The notes: a model not told the origin generated them from the sequence alone. Shown: positions 1 to 6,803, numbered from the stretch's first letter. The stretch is DNA of 12,882 nt from CAYQAJ01 sp964415245 (GCA_964415245.1 CAYQAJ010000139.1:1-12882), one strand, 5' to 3'. A program made the numbers and translations.

Positions 1-122
1 TGTCCGGCGCCAAAAAATGTGGGTAAGAACAAGGCCTTCCGGCCGGGGCTATTGGTGGTTTTGATGTTCGGCCGGCGTTCATCAAGCAATGTAGCCGGTT
101 CGTCTACGGTGGGTAACTCCCG
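1..122. other. Upstream edge region, no assignable gene
   Basis: The plus frame starting at base 1 is open until a TGA at 124-126 that overlaps the ATG at 123. This could be the end of an upstream gene with a 4-bp coupling, but the roughly 41 residues have no recognisable motif and GC3 is only moderate. The octamer GTGGGTAA occurs at 19-26 and again at 109-116, just before the methyltransferase start. I cannot assign a function to it. No strong ribosome-binding site precedes 123. Confidence 0.25.
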
Positions 123-623
123 ATGAGCGAGTTTTCGCACCAACGCCACAAGCCGCCGTCGCCACTTGCGCGGCCGCGCGCGCTTGTCGTGGCATGCCCG
201 CCCATGCGCAGCAACGTGAACCTGTCGCGCATCGTGCGCACGGCTTCGTGCTGCGGCGTGACGCGAATCATCGCCTGCGGCAAACCGCGTATCGACCCGG
301 AGATCGCGCGCGACGGTGCGAATCTCGTAACGCTGGAAGTCCATCGTTCGCTCGCACCGGTGCTGAAGAGCCTGAAAGAGCAGGGCTACTCGCTCGTGGG
401 GCTCGAACAGTCGCAAGGGTCGGTGAGCCTGCACCACTTCTCCTTTCCGCGTCGCACGGTGCTGGTGCTGGGCAACGAGCGGCAGGGAATCGATGCCGAC
501 TCGCTACGGCTGTTGGATCACGCGGTCGAAATACCCGTGTACGGACTCCCCTATAGCTACAACGTCGCGACGACCGCCGCCATGGCCCTGTACGAGTATT
601 GCCGGCAGTTTCCGGAGGGATAG
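123..623 (+). CDS. SpoU/TrmH-family RNA 2'-O-ribose methyltransferase
   Basis: This is a predicted cytoplasmic SAM-dependent methyltransferase of the SPOUT (alpha/beta-knot) class that 2'-O-methylates tRNA or rRNA. The 166 residues hold all three SpoU motifs. Motif 1 lies around residues 31-45, with Asn31, Arg36 and the catalytic-type Arg39. Motif 2 is VLVLGNERQGI at 113-123, including Glu119 next to the SAM pocket. Motif 3 at 137-153 (IPVYGLPYSYNVATTAA) is the C-terminal knot that binds SAM. In many relatives motif 3 has SLNVS, whereas here it is SYNVA. The protein is essentially a bare catalytic domain without the N-terminal substrate-binding domain of RlmB-type enzymes, closer to TrmH/TrmL size. 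The target RNA cannot be told. The ATG at 123 is the only in-frame start that leaves a short basic leader before the core; no clear Shine-Dalgarno is present. The class is secure, the substrate is not. Confidence 0.9.
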   Translation: MSEFSHQRHKPPSPLARPRALVVACPPMRSNVNLSRIVRTASCCGVTRIIACGKPRIDPEIARDGANLVTLEVHRSLAPVLKSLKEQGYSLVGLEQSQGSVSLHHFSFPRRTVLVLGNERQGIDADSLRLLDHAVEIPVYGLPYSYNVATTAAMALYEYCRQFPEG

Positions 624-828
624 CCGCCACGTTCATGGGGCGCTCCGGATCGGCGACACGATCCACATGCTGACCAGTGCGCCGCGCAGGCAGTCTTTCT
701 CCTGATCGCTTTCTTGCATTGGCAATCGCGGCGGTTCTACAATGTCGATTCGCCGAGCCGGCCGGAGTGCACTCTTACGCTGCTTTCCCCGCGGTTCGCC
801 CGCCGATTGCTGAAAGGACCCCACCTTG
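624..828 (+). other. Intergenic gap with hairpin and candidate promoter
   Basis: This is a 205-bp gap between the methyltransferase and the secreted-protein gene. A perfect 6-bp stem GGATCG/CGATCC (647-652 and 659-664, loop 653-658) follows the methyltransferase stop by 23 bp. It could act as a weak terminator, but no T-run follows. The rest holds the candidate promoter listed separately and a purine-rich ribosome-binding site (AAAGGA, 813-818) before 829. Confidence 0.4.
714..743 (+). promoter_or_regulatory. Candidate sigma70-like promoter for the symporter operon
   Basis: TTGCAT (714-719) and TACAAT (738-743) are separated by 18 bp, giving a -35/-10 pair with a good -10 (5 of 6 consensus bases) and a weak -35 (3 of 6). 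It lies about 85 bp upstream of the secreted-protein start, in the right direction for the three-gene unit. The match is by eye. Housekeeping promoters in planctomycetes are poorly defined, so this stays tentative. Confidence 0.35.
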
Positions 829-1926
829 ATGCCCACGCCTCGCATCGTCGTCGCGATTCCACTTCTGGCCGCGTTCGCAACATGGCTTGGTGCCGGAATC
901 CCGGTACGAACCTCCGCCGCCGCGGACGACGCTAAGTACACGGTTACCGAGGACGACGACCAGATCCGCATCGTTACCGATGCACTTGACGCGGTGATTC
1001 GCAAACGCGGCTACGTGACCGGAGTGGCCGCAGGAACGTTTCTCGACAAGAAAACCGGTTTTCACGACGCCGGTTATGGCCTCGACATCGTCGATTGGAT
1101 CATGGAGCCCGGCAGCGACGAAGCCTATCGCGACCAGCTTCCCGATCACATGGTCTACCAGTTCAACAACGCCTACCACGGCCGCGGGGCCAAGCGGTCG
1201 ATCGAGGGGCCGCAGATTTGCACCAAGGCGGGCGCGGTGGAAACTGAGATCGTTCGCGGCGGCGATTTTGTAGCCGTCAAGCTCCGCTACCGCTACCACC
1301 TGGCCGCCCCCGGCAAGAAAACCGGCTCGCTGTGGACGCAGACATTGGTGTTCCCCGTGGGCAAGCGGTATTTCATCTCCTCGGATCGCATCGACGCCGT
1401 CAACAGCAGCCCTGCCATGTTTTTGCGCGTCGACATGCCGGGCCACATCAAGCACGACCACGGCGACACGTTCAGCGAGGTGTACTTGAGCTACGAGGGG
1501 CGAATCCCGGCCAAGGAGTTTTTCGACGACTTCGCCCCCGACGAGAAGTTTCAATACCTGCGCGAGAAACACGAGAAGAAGGGCGACCTGCCGAAGCGGA
1601 TGATTCGCGGCTATAAGTTGCGCGGGCCGAAGGAAAGCAGCGAAAGTGGCGATGGACGAAATGGACAGGAAGAACGTGAAGGACCCTGGCTGGCCGGCAT
1701 GACGCTCGATCCATCGGCCGTGTGCGAGGCTTGGTGCCACCAGCGGGGATACGTTTGCATGATCGAGGAATTTGGCGGCCGGCCGATCAAAGCGGGCGAG
1801 TCGTTTGGCGCCGCATTCGTGGTCGGCTATTTCGACTCGATCGACGAGATGAACGGGGTGTACGACCAGTACCGCGACCACAACGGCCTGGAAGTCGATG
1901 AGCGCCAGTGGAAACTCGTGCCGTGA
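829..1926 (+). CDS. Secreted protein of unknown family
   Basis: I do not recognise the family. The 365-residue product begins with a signal-peptide-like segment: Arg5, a hydrophobic core at about 6-25 and an Ala-rich cleavage zone near 30-32 (SAAA before DDAK). Export to the periplasm or beyond is therefore likely. The body is rich in alternating beta-type patterns and aromatic residues, suggesting a beta-sandwich, perhaps of the galactose-mutarotase/carbohydrate-binding kind, but that is only an impression. Residues 268-285 form a hydrophilic low-complexity insert (KESSESGDGRNGQEER and neighbours) between well-structured segments. I chose ATG 829 over TTG 826 because AAAGGA at 813-818 is 10 bp from the ATG. 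The stop overlaps the GTG start of the next gene, and a symporter follows, so the protein may bind or process the transported compound outside the membrane. That role is inference from context only. Confidence 0.8.
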   Translation: MPTPRIVVAIPLLAAFATWLGAGIPVRTSAAADDAKYTVTEDDDQIRIVTDALDAVIRKRGYVTGVAAGTFLDKKTGFHDAGYGLDIVDWIMEPGSDEAYRDQLPDHMVYQFNNAYHGRGAKRSIEGPQICTKAGAVETEIVRGGDFVAVKLRYRYHLAAPGKKTGSLWTQTLVFPVGKRYFISSDRIDAVNSSPAMFLRVDMPGHIKHDHGDTFSEVYLSYEGRIPAKEFFDDFAPDEKFQYLREKHEKKGDLPKRMIRGYKLRGPKESSESGDGRNGQEEREGPWLAGMTLDPSAVCEAWCHQRGYVCMIEEFGGRPIKAGESFGAAFVVGYFDSIDEMNGVYDQYRDHNGLEVDERQWKLVP

Positions 1927-2285
1927 ACAAGAACAACAACGACCATAAAACTCCTTGGGACCCCGTGTTTCTGCACGCGCGGCGCGAGGCGGTGGTGATT
2001 CTGGTGCTGTTCACCGTCTGCTTCGCGTGGTCGATGTGCGTGTGCTACTTCTTCGGTTACCTGGCACCGGGCGAGGAGCGCCCGCACGCCGCCACGGTGC
2101 TGGGCATGCCCGCCTGGGCGTTCTGGGGCATTCTGGTGCCCTGGCTTGCCGTCGACGCCTTCACGATCTGGTTCTGCTTCTTCTTTATGAAGGACGACGA
2201 CCTGGGCGTCGCCCACGAAGGCGAAGACCTGGCCGAGCAGATCGAACACGATCGAGCAAGCGAAGGGAAGTCGCGCGATGCCTGA
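1923..2285 (+). CDS. DUF997/YhdT-like small membrane protein, symporter partner
   Basis: A 120-residue integral membrane protein with two hydrophobic helices: roughly residues 22-46 (after an ArgArgGlu-containing amphipathic start) and 64-89. A charged tail follows (KDDDLG, then an acidic/Glu-rich end). The pattern FLHARREA, then a helix, then a Pro/Trp-rich turn and a second helix ending in MKDDD fits the DUF997 family. The Escherichia coli member YhdT is encoded just before the pantothenate symporter gene panF. That is the arrangement here: the gene overlaps the following symporter gene by 8 bp. A small auxiliary or assembly subunit is likely, but the family's role is not established. GTG 1923 is chosen because it overlaps the upstream TGA (GTGA); GTG 1908 is an in-frame alternative adding five residues. 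No clear ribosome-binding site is seen, so translation is probably coupled to the upstream gene. Confidence 0.8.
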   Translation: MNKNNNDHKTPWDPVFLHARREAVVILVLFTVCFAWSMCVCYFFGYLAPGEERPHAATVLGMPAWAFWGILVPWLAVDAFTIWFCFFFMKDDDLGVAHEGEDLAEQIEHDRASEGKSRDA

Positions 2286-4275
2286 TGATGCCCCAGCCGT
2301 GCTCACCACACCGGCGGGCCAGGGGGCGACCGGGGCGCTCGCCACGTTCGCCGTCTATATCTTGGCGGTCTTCGCGCTGGCGTACCTCTCGGGCCGCATG
2401 CTCAAGGGGCGGAGCTTCCTGGGCGAATACTTTCTCGGTAGCCGATCGCTCGGCATGTGGGCGTTTGCCCTCACGTTTGCCGCCACCAGCGCGTCGGGCG
2501 GGAGCTTCATGGGCTTTCCGTCACTGGTGTACACGCACGGCTGGGTGCTGGCGCTGTGGATCGGCAGCTATCTGGTGGTGCCGATCTTCACGATGGGGCT
2601 GTTGGCCAAGCGGATCAACCAGATCGCCCGACGCACGGGGGCCATCACCATTCCCGACGTGGTCCGCGACCGCTTCGAGAGCCCGACGATCGGCGTGCTG
2701 GCGACGCTGGTCATCGTGGTGTTTATGGCGATCAATCTGATCGCGCAGTTCAAAGGCGGGAGCATCGTGGTGCAGGCCCTGCTGGAGGGCTCGCCGCTGT
2801 ACGAGAGCGCCAAGAACCACGTGGCACACGCGCTGGCCGGGGGCGAGAGCGGCGTTGTCATCCCCTTTCTCGGCACGGCCGACGCCGGCTATCTCATCGC
2901 GCTGGGTCTGTTCGCCGTGGTGGTGGTGGTCTACACCGCTTACGGCGGATTTCGCGCCGTGGTGTGGACCGACGTGATGCAGGGCTTCGTGATGGTGGCC
3001 GGCGTGGTCATCATGCTGCCCGTGGCGCTGTGGGCCGTCGGCGGGTTGGGCCGCGCCACCAAATCGCTCAACGAAATGACGCCCCCGCTGCGGGTGATGC
3101 TCGAAATCCGCACCGCCGCGGCCGTCGCCGAACCGCTCGTCATTCCCAACAATAGTTGGCTCGTGGTCGATCACGGTAAAGAGGGACGCAGCGTGTTCCG
3201 CACTGCCAGCCGCGCGATGATCGACCGCGGCCAGTCGCTCGCCCGACGACGCGTCGACTCCGGCTCGGCCGACGATGCGGCACATATACCGGGCATCCAG
3301 ATCACCTACGCCGATCACATCCGCACGGCAAAGCCCACGGAGCTGGCCGAGCCGGTCGAGGTAGCCGTGGTCGAAGAAAAGCCGCTCGCCTACGGGCAAA
3401 ACGTGCGCGGCACCTACGTGACCGGACCCGGCCCGCACGCCACTCGCGCCGCCGGCTTTCTCCCCCTGGGGCTGGCGTTTTCGTTCTTCTTTATGTGGAC
3501 GTTCTCGGGAGCCGGCCAGCCCAGCAGCATGGTGCGGCTGATGGCCTTTCAGGGGAGCGGCACGCTGCGGCGGGCGATTGTGACCGTGGCGATCTACTTC
3601 TCGCTGATTTACTTTCCCATCGTGATTATTTTCTGCTGCGCCCGCGTGCTCATGCCCGGCTGGGAAACGCAGTCGGACCGCATTATGCCCGAGATGGCCA
3701 AAGGGCTGATGCAGTGGATGCACTCGCCGTGGCTGGCCGGGTTGTTGTTGGCCGCGCCGTTCGCCGCGGTGATGTCGACCGTCGACAGTTTTTTGCTCAT
3801 GATCTCCTCGGCCCTCGTGCGCGACGTGTACCAGCGCAACTTCAACCCGCGAGCGTCGGACAAGACAATCAAGCGGCTCACATACACCGTCACGCTCACT
3901 GTGGGGGCGCTGGCCGTGATCGCGACCATCCACCCGCCGGCCTACCTTCAAGACGTGGTCGTGTATACCACGAGCGGCCTGTCGGTCTGTTTTCTCGCGC
4001 CGGTGGCTCTGGCGCTGTACTGGCCGCGGGTGAACAAGGCGGGCGCGATCGCCGGCATGGTGGCGGGGCTGGTTACACACACGGCGATGTACGGCATCGG
4101 TTTCGCCATCTCGATCTACCATGGCCAACCATTGGAGCCGATTCTCTTGGCCGATCTCGACCCGTTTTTGGTGGGGTTGGCTGCGTCGGTGGCCGGAAGC
4201 GTGATCGTCACGCTCATCACCCCGCCGCCGCCGGAGCACCTGGTTAAGAAGTTCTTTCACGCGCCGAGCGAGTGA
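2278..4275 (+). CDS. Sodium:solute symporter (SSF family) with large soluble loop
   Basis: A secondary transporter of the SSF/PanF-PutP class (TC 2.A.21), predicted to import an organic solute with Na+ across the inner membrane. Family hallmarks are present. Residues 67-80 (FAATSASGGSFMGF) form the unwound first core helix. GGFRAVVWTD at 223-232 is the conserved loop motif. SGAGQPSSMVRLMA lies at 410-423. AAVMSTVDSFLL at 496-507 carries the Ser/Thr pair typical of the Na2 site. About 13 hydrophobic helices can be traced. At 665 residues it is far longer than PanF (about 480). Most of the excess is a hydrophilic stretch at about 257-390, in a loop expected to face the extracytoplasmic side; a smaller insertion lies at about 168-200. 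A good ribosome-binding site (AAGGGA, 2263-2268) precedes ATG 2278, and the start overlaps the DUF997 gene. The substrate is unknown; the DUF997 partner hints at a PanF-like carboxylate. Confidence 0.92.
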   Translation: MPDDAPAVLTTPAGQGATGALATFAVYILAVFALAYLSGRMLKGRSFLGEYFLGSRSLGMWAFALTFAATSASGGSFMGFPSLVYTHGWVLALWIGSYLVVPIFTMGLLAKRINQIARRTGAITIPDVVRDRFESPTIGVLATLVIVVFMAINLIAQFKGGSIVVQALLEGSPLYESAKNHVAHALAGGESGVVIPFLGTADAGYLIALGLFAVVVVVYTAYGGFRAVVWTDVMQGFVMVAGVVIMLPVALWAVGGLGRATKSLNEMTPPLRVMLEIRTAAAVAEPLVIPNNSWLVVDHGKEGRSVFRTASRAMIDRGQSLARRRVDSGSADDAAHIPGIQITYADHIRTAKPTELAEPVEVAVVEEKPLAYGQNVRGTYVTGPGPHATRAAGFLPLGLAFSFFFMWTFSGAGQPSSMVRLMAFQGSGTLRRAIVTVAIYFSLIYFPIVIIFCCARVLMPGWETQSDRIMPEMAKGLMQWMHSPWLAGLLLAAPFAAVMSTVDSFLLMISSALVRDVYQRNFNPRASDKTIKRLTYTVTLTVGALAVIATIHPPAYLQDVVVYTTSGLSVCFLAPVALALYWPRVNKAGAIAGMVAGLVTHTAMYGIGFAISIYHGQPLEPILLADLDPFLVGLAASVAGSVIVTLITPPPPEHLVKKFFHAPSE

Positions 4276-4298
4276 GCTCTCAGCCGTCAGCCGGGAAA

Positions 4299-4333
4299 GT
4301 CGAGAGTCAAGAGTCAAGAGTCAAGGGTCGAAA
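4299..4333. repeat. Heptamer array, GTCRARR type, five units
   Basis: Five successive 7-mers read GTCGAGA, GTCAAGA, GTCAAGA, GTCAAGG, GTCGAAA. It begins 24 bp after the symporter stop. A four-unit array of the same type occurs at 5643-5670, just after the peptidase stop. Confidence 0.85.
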
Positions 4334-4392
4334 GCCGGAAGGAGGAGAGTTTTCGGTTAGGCATGGCTGAATATGAACATTGATGGACGACA

Positions 4393-4441
4393 AGGACGGT
4401 CGACAACCGACAACCAACCAGCAACAAATGACGACCGTCCT
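4393..4441. repeat. 10-bp perfect inverted repeat enclosing heptamer-like units
   Basis: AGGACGGTCG at 4393-4402 is the exact reverse complement of CGACCGTCCT at 4432-4441. Between the arms lie CGACAAC-like units, the clearest being the tandem CGACAAC at 4401-4407 and 4408-4414, followed by degenerate CAACCAG, CAACAAA and TGACGAC. As RNA it could form a stem with a loop of 29 nt. No T-run follows, so this is not a textbook terminator. Confidence 0.6.
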
Positions 4442-4447
4442 CCTCCG

Positions 4448-4471
4448 ACTGAAAACTGAACACTGAAAACT
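4448..4471. repeat. Heptamer array, ACTGAAM type
   Basis: Three full units ACTGAAA, ACTGAAC, ACTGAAA plus a partial ACT. This is the third repeat block in this gap and ends 50 bp before the peptidase ATG at 4522. Confidence 0.8.
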
Positions 4472-4521
4472 CCCCCGTGTCTCATTCCCTCGTTTCAGCA
4501 ACTAATTCGCAAGCAATCACC

Positions 4522-5637
4522 ATGCTGATCTTCGACGCCCATCTCGATTTGTCGATGAACGCGCTGGAGTGGAATCGCGACATTGCGCGGCCGCTGGAGG
4601 AAGTCCGGCGGCGCGAAACCGGCAAGAGTGACAAGGTCGATCGCGGGGCCAGCGTCGTCACGCTGGGTGAAATGCGACGCGGCCAGATCGGGCTGTGCGT
4701 GGCGACGCAGATCGCCCGCCACGTGGCCGAGGGAAATCCGCTCGCCGGTTGGCACAGCCCGGAGATCGCCTGGTCGGTCACGCAGGGGCAGCTTGCGTGG
4801 TACCGCGCGATGGAAGAGGCGGGGCAGATGGTGCAGATTGTCGACCGCGAGGGGCTGAACCGGCATGTAGATTTGTGGCAAGGTGTCGCGGCGAACGACG
4901 CGTCAGCCAACGCATCTGGTGACGCACCAGCCGACCAATCGACCAACGCCCCCATCGGCTACATCCTGAGCCTCGAAGGGGCCGATTCGCTGGTCACGCT
5001 TGGGCATCTCGAACGAGCGTACGAGTACGGCCTACGCGCTCTCGGCCCAGCGCATTACGGCGCCGGCCGCTATTCGCCCGGCACCGGGAACGAAGGGCCG
5101 CTCACGCCGGCGGGCGTCGAGCTGGTGCGGGAGATGGATCGCCTGGGCATCATCCTCGACGCGACCCATCTCACCGACGAGGCGTTCTGGCAGGCGCTCG
5201 AATTGTTCCACGGCCCGGTGTGGGCCAGCCACAACAACTGCCGCGCCCTGGTGCCCCATCAGCGGCAGTTCAGCGACGAGCAGCTCAAGGCGCTGATCGA
5301 CCGCGGGGCCGTGATCGGCATGGCGTTCGACGCCTGGATGATGCACCCCGGCTGGATTCGCGGCCAAACCACGCCGCAGGAAACCGGCCTAAAAATCGCC
5401 CGCGTCGTCGACCATATCGACCACATCTGCCAGCTTGCGGGTAGTTCCCGACACTGCGGCATCGGCAGCGACCTCGACGGCGGCTACGGCCGCGAACAGT
5501 GCCCGCTTGATTTAGAGTCGATCGCCGATTTGCAGACGATTCCCGGGTTGCTCGCGAAGCGCGGCTACAGCGACGCCGACGTACGCGGTATCATGCACGG
5601 GAACTGGATACGGTTTTTGAATGAAGCGTGGAAGTAA
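4522..5637 (+). CDS. Membrane-dipeptidase-type metallopeptidase (peptidase family M19)
   Basis: A predicted zinc-dependent hydrolase of the renal-dipeptidase family, which cleaves dipeptides, often including ones with D-residues. The 371 residues carry the dinuclear-metal ligands: His7 and Asp9 (FDAHLDLS), the bridging Glu152 (LSLEGAD), His216 (DATHLTD) and His237 (WASHNN). The later Asp317 in GIGSDLDGG corresponds to the conserved Asp of the family. There is no signal peptide or lipobox, so the enzyme is probably cytoplasmic despite the family name. A low-complexity Ala/Asn/Asp/Ser insert lies at about residues 130-146, just before the Glu152 strand. I prefer ATG 4522, which places the HxD motif at the very N-terminus as in relatives; GTG 4477 would add 15 unconserved residues. 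No good ribosome-binding site is seen for either. Arrays of the same heptamer type lie on both sides of the gene. Confidence 0.9.
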   Translation: MLIFDAHLDLSMNALEWNRDIARPLEEVRRRETGKSDKVDRGASVVTLGEMRRGQIGLCVATQIARHVAEGNPLAGWHSPEIAWSVTQGQLAWYRAMEEAGQMVQIVDREGLNRHVDLWQGVAANDASANASGDAPADQSTNAPIGYILSLEGADSLVTLGHLERAYEYGLRALGPAHYGAGRYSPGTGNEGPLTPAGVELVREMDRLGIILDATHLTDEAFWQALELFHGPVWASHNNCRALVPHQRQFSDEQLKALIDRGAVIGMAFDAWMMHPGWIRGQTTPQETGLKIARVVDHIDHICQLAGSSRHCGIGSDLDGGYGREQCPLDLESIADLQTIPGLLAKRGYSDADVRGIMHGNWIRFLNEAWK

Positions 5638-5642
5638 GCAAA

Positions 5643-5670
5643 GTCGAGAGTCAAGAGTCCAGAGACGAGA
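5643..5670. repeat. Heptamer array, GTCRAGA type, four units
   Basis: Units GTCGAGA, GTCAAGA, GTCCAGA, GACGAGA begin 6 bp after the peptidase stop codon. The first two units are identical to the first two of the array at 4299-4333, in the same orientation. Confidence 0.85.
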
Positions 5671-5743
5671 GCCGGAGAGCGGAAGCCGACAAAGCTTACC
5701 GCGAAGTCGCAAAGAGCGCGAAGCGGCATTTGGTACCGAACAC

Positions 5744-5778
5744 CAAACAACTGACAACGGACGACTGACAACTGACAT
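5744..5778. repeat. Heptamer array, CTGACAA type
   Basis: Units CAAACAA, CTGACAA, CGGACGA, CTGACAA, CTGACAT keep a 7-bp register and end 51 bp before the start of the FAH-family gene. The type resembles the degenerate array on the opposite strand at 8765-8799. Confidence 0.75.
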
Positions 5779-5829
5779 CCTCCGCTTTCCGCTTTTGCAT
5801 CACCACTTTGAAAAGCGAACGTCGCCCTT

Positions 5830-6714
5830 ATGAAACTCGCCCGATATTCCTTGCCCGATGGCAGCGCCGGCGTGGGCCGCGTGGATGACGATCGGTTGAT
5901 TCCACTGCGCGGTGAAGTCGCCACGTCGCTCACGCTTTCCGAAATTCTCGAAGCCGACGATCCGCGGGCGCTGGCCGAATCGCTCGTCGGACCGGCGTCG
6001 TCGGCCATTCCGCTCGATAGCGTTTCGCTGCTTCCCCCCATCGACCGGCAGGAAGTGTGGGCCGCCGGCGTCACGTACAAGCGGAGCCGCTCGGCCCGCA
6101 TGGAGGAGTCGGCCGCGTCGGCGTCGTGCTACGATCGCGTGTACAGCTCGCCGCGGCCCGAGCTGTTCATGAAAGCCACGCCGCACCGCGTGTCGGGGCC
6201 CGGGCAGCCGCTTCGGATTCGCGGCGACTCGAAGTGGAACGTGCCGGAGCCCGAGCTCACGCTGGTCGTCAGCTCGCGCAAGACACTGGTGGGCTTCACC
6301 GTGGGCAACGACATGAGCAGCCGCGACATCGAGGGCGAAAACCCGCTCTACCTGCCGCAGGCCAAGGTGTACGACAACTGCTGCGGCCTGGGTCCGTGGA
6401 TCACGCTGGCCGGGGCCATGCCGCCGCCGAGCGAAATCGGCATCCGCCTCGAAATTCGCCGCGCGGGCAAGAGCGCGTTCACGGGCGAAACCAGCGTCGC
6501 CCAGATGGCCCGATCGTACGAAAACCTCATCGGCTGGCTGGCGCGCGAGAACTCGTTTCCGACGGGCGTGCTGCTGCTCACCGGCACCGGCGTCGTACCG
6601 CCCAGCGATTTCACGCTGCAAGCCGGCGACGAAGTCTCCATCACAATCGACGGCATCGGCACACTGACCAACCCGATTGTGCAGGGGTCAAAGGAGTACG
6701 AGATTACGCAATGA
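5830..6714 (+). CDS. FAH-family hydro-lyase, 2-keto-3-deoxy-D-arabinonate dehydratase-like
   Basis: A cytoplasmic Mg-dependent enzyme of the fumarylacetoacetate-hydrolase fold. From memory it resembles the Sulfolobus KdaD enzyme, which converts 2-keto-3-deoxy-D-arabinonate to 2,5-dioxopentanoate in pentose oxidation. Shared landmarks are EVWAAGVTYKRSR (about 76-88), PELFMKATPHR (about 114-124), the ExE metal pair Glu140/Glu142 in PEPEL, Asp161 in GNDMSSRD exactly 19 residues after Glu142, and ENPLYLPQAKVYD at about 170-182. The length of 294 matches that enzyme closely. The N-terminal cap domain occupies about the first 70 residues. No other pentose-pathway gene is visible in the window, so the true substrate may be another 2-keto-3-deoxy sugar acid or acylpyruvate. 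It is the last plus-strand gene before the strand switch and follows the peptidase after 192 bp. Confidence 0.88.
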   Translation: MKLARYSLPDGSAGVGRVDDDRLIPLRGEVATSLTLSEILEADDPRALAESLVGPASSAIPLDSVSLLPPIDRQEVWAAGVTYKRSRSARMEESAASASCYDRVYSSPRPELFMKATPHRVSGPGQPLRIRGDSKWNVPEPELTLVVSSRKTLVGFTVGNDMSSRDIEGENPLYLPQAKVYDNCCGLGPWITLAGAMPPPSEIGIRLEIRRAGKSAFTGETSVAQMARSYENLIGWLARENSFPTGVLLLTGTGVVPPSDFTLQAGDEVSITIDGIGTLTNPIVQGSKEYEITQ

Positions 6715-6803
6715 ATTGCCGTGCGTTGCAAAGGCGGCGGCGAACACGCACTGCGGAAGGCGGAACACCTAAGCGTCGTGCGCGATCTCAATGGCCGATA
6801 AGG

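Larger units (their letters stand above)
4276..4521. other. Repeat-rich intergenic region before the peptidase gene
   Basis: About 245 bp without a credible gene, between the symporter stop and the peptidase ATG. It holds three blocks of 7-bp repeats and a 10-bp inverted repeat, each listed separately. The short open frames across it are made of repeat sequence and have no coding character. No convincing promoter or terminator was identified. Confidence 0.6.
5638..5829. other. Repeat-rich intergenic region after the peptidase gene
   Basis: A 192-bp gap made largely of short degenerate repeats: the GTCRAGA array, CGCGAAG-type units at about 5700-5724 (CGCGAAG, TCGCAAAG, AGCGCGAAG), and the CTGACAA-type array. 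The open frame through it translates to compositionally odd, repeat-derived residues and is not treated as a gene. No clear ribosome-binding site precedes the next ATG at 5830. Confidence 0.6.

Noticed and set aside
3..26. End of an upstream gene finishing at TAA 24-26
   Set aside because: Only seven codons are visible, too little to support any call.
775..1881. Long minus-strand open frame (368 codons) opposite the secreted-protein gene
   Set aside because: It is the antisense shadow of a high-GC3 gene. Its translation has no recognisable motif, whereas the plus strand has a signal peptide, a ribosome-binding site and coupling to the next gene.
2521..4317. Long minus-strand open frame (598 codons) opposite the symporter
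   Set aside because: The His/Arg/Gly-rich translation is typical antisense of a GC-rich membrane protein gene, while the plus strand has full SSF motifs.
4299..4333. CRISPR-like array
   Set aside because: Units are 7 bp and directly abutting with no spacers, and there are no cas genes in the window.
4307..4501. Small minus-strand open frame in the gap before the peptidase
   Set aside because: It lies almost entirely in the repeat arrays and inverted repeat; no coding signal.
5621..5833. Small plus-strand open frame across the gap after the peptidase
   Set aside because: It is made of heptamer and other short repeats, shows an Arg/Ser/Glu-rich repeat-derived composition, has no ribosome-binding site and overlaps the peptidase end.
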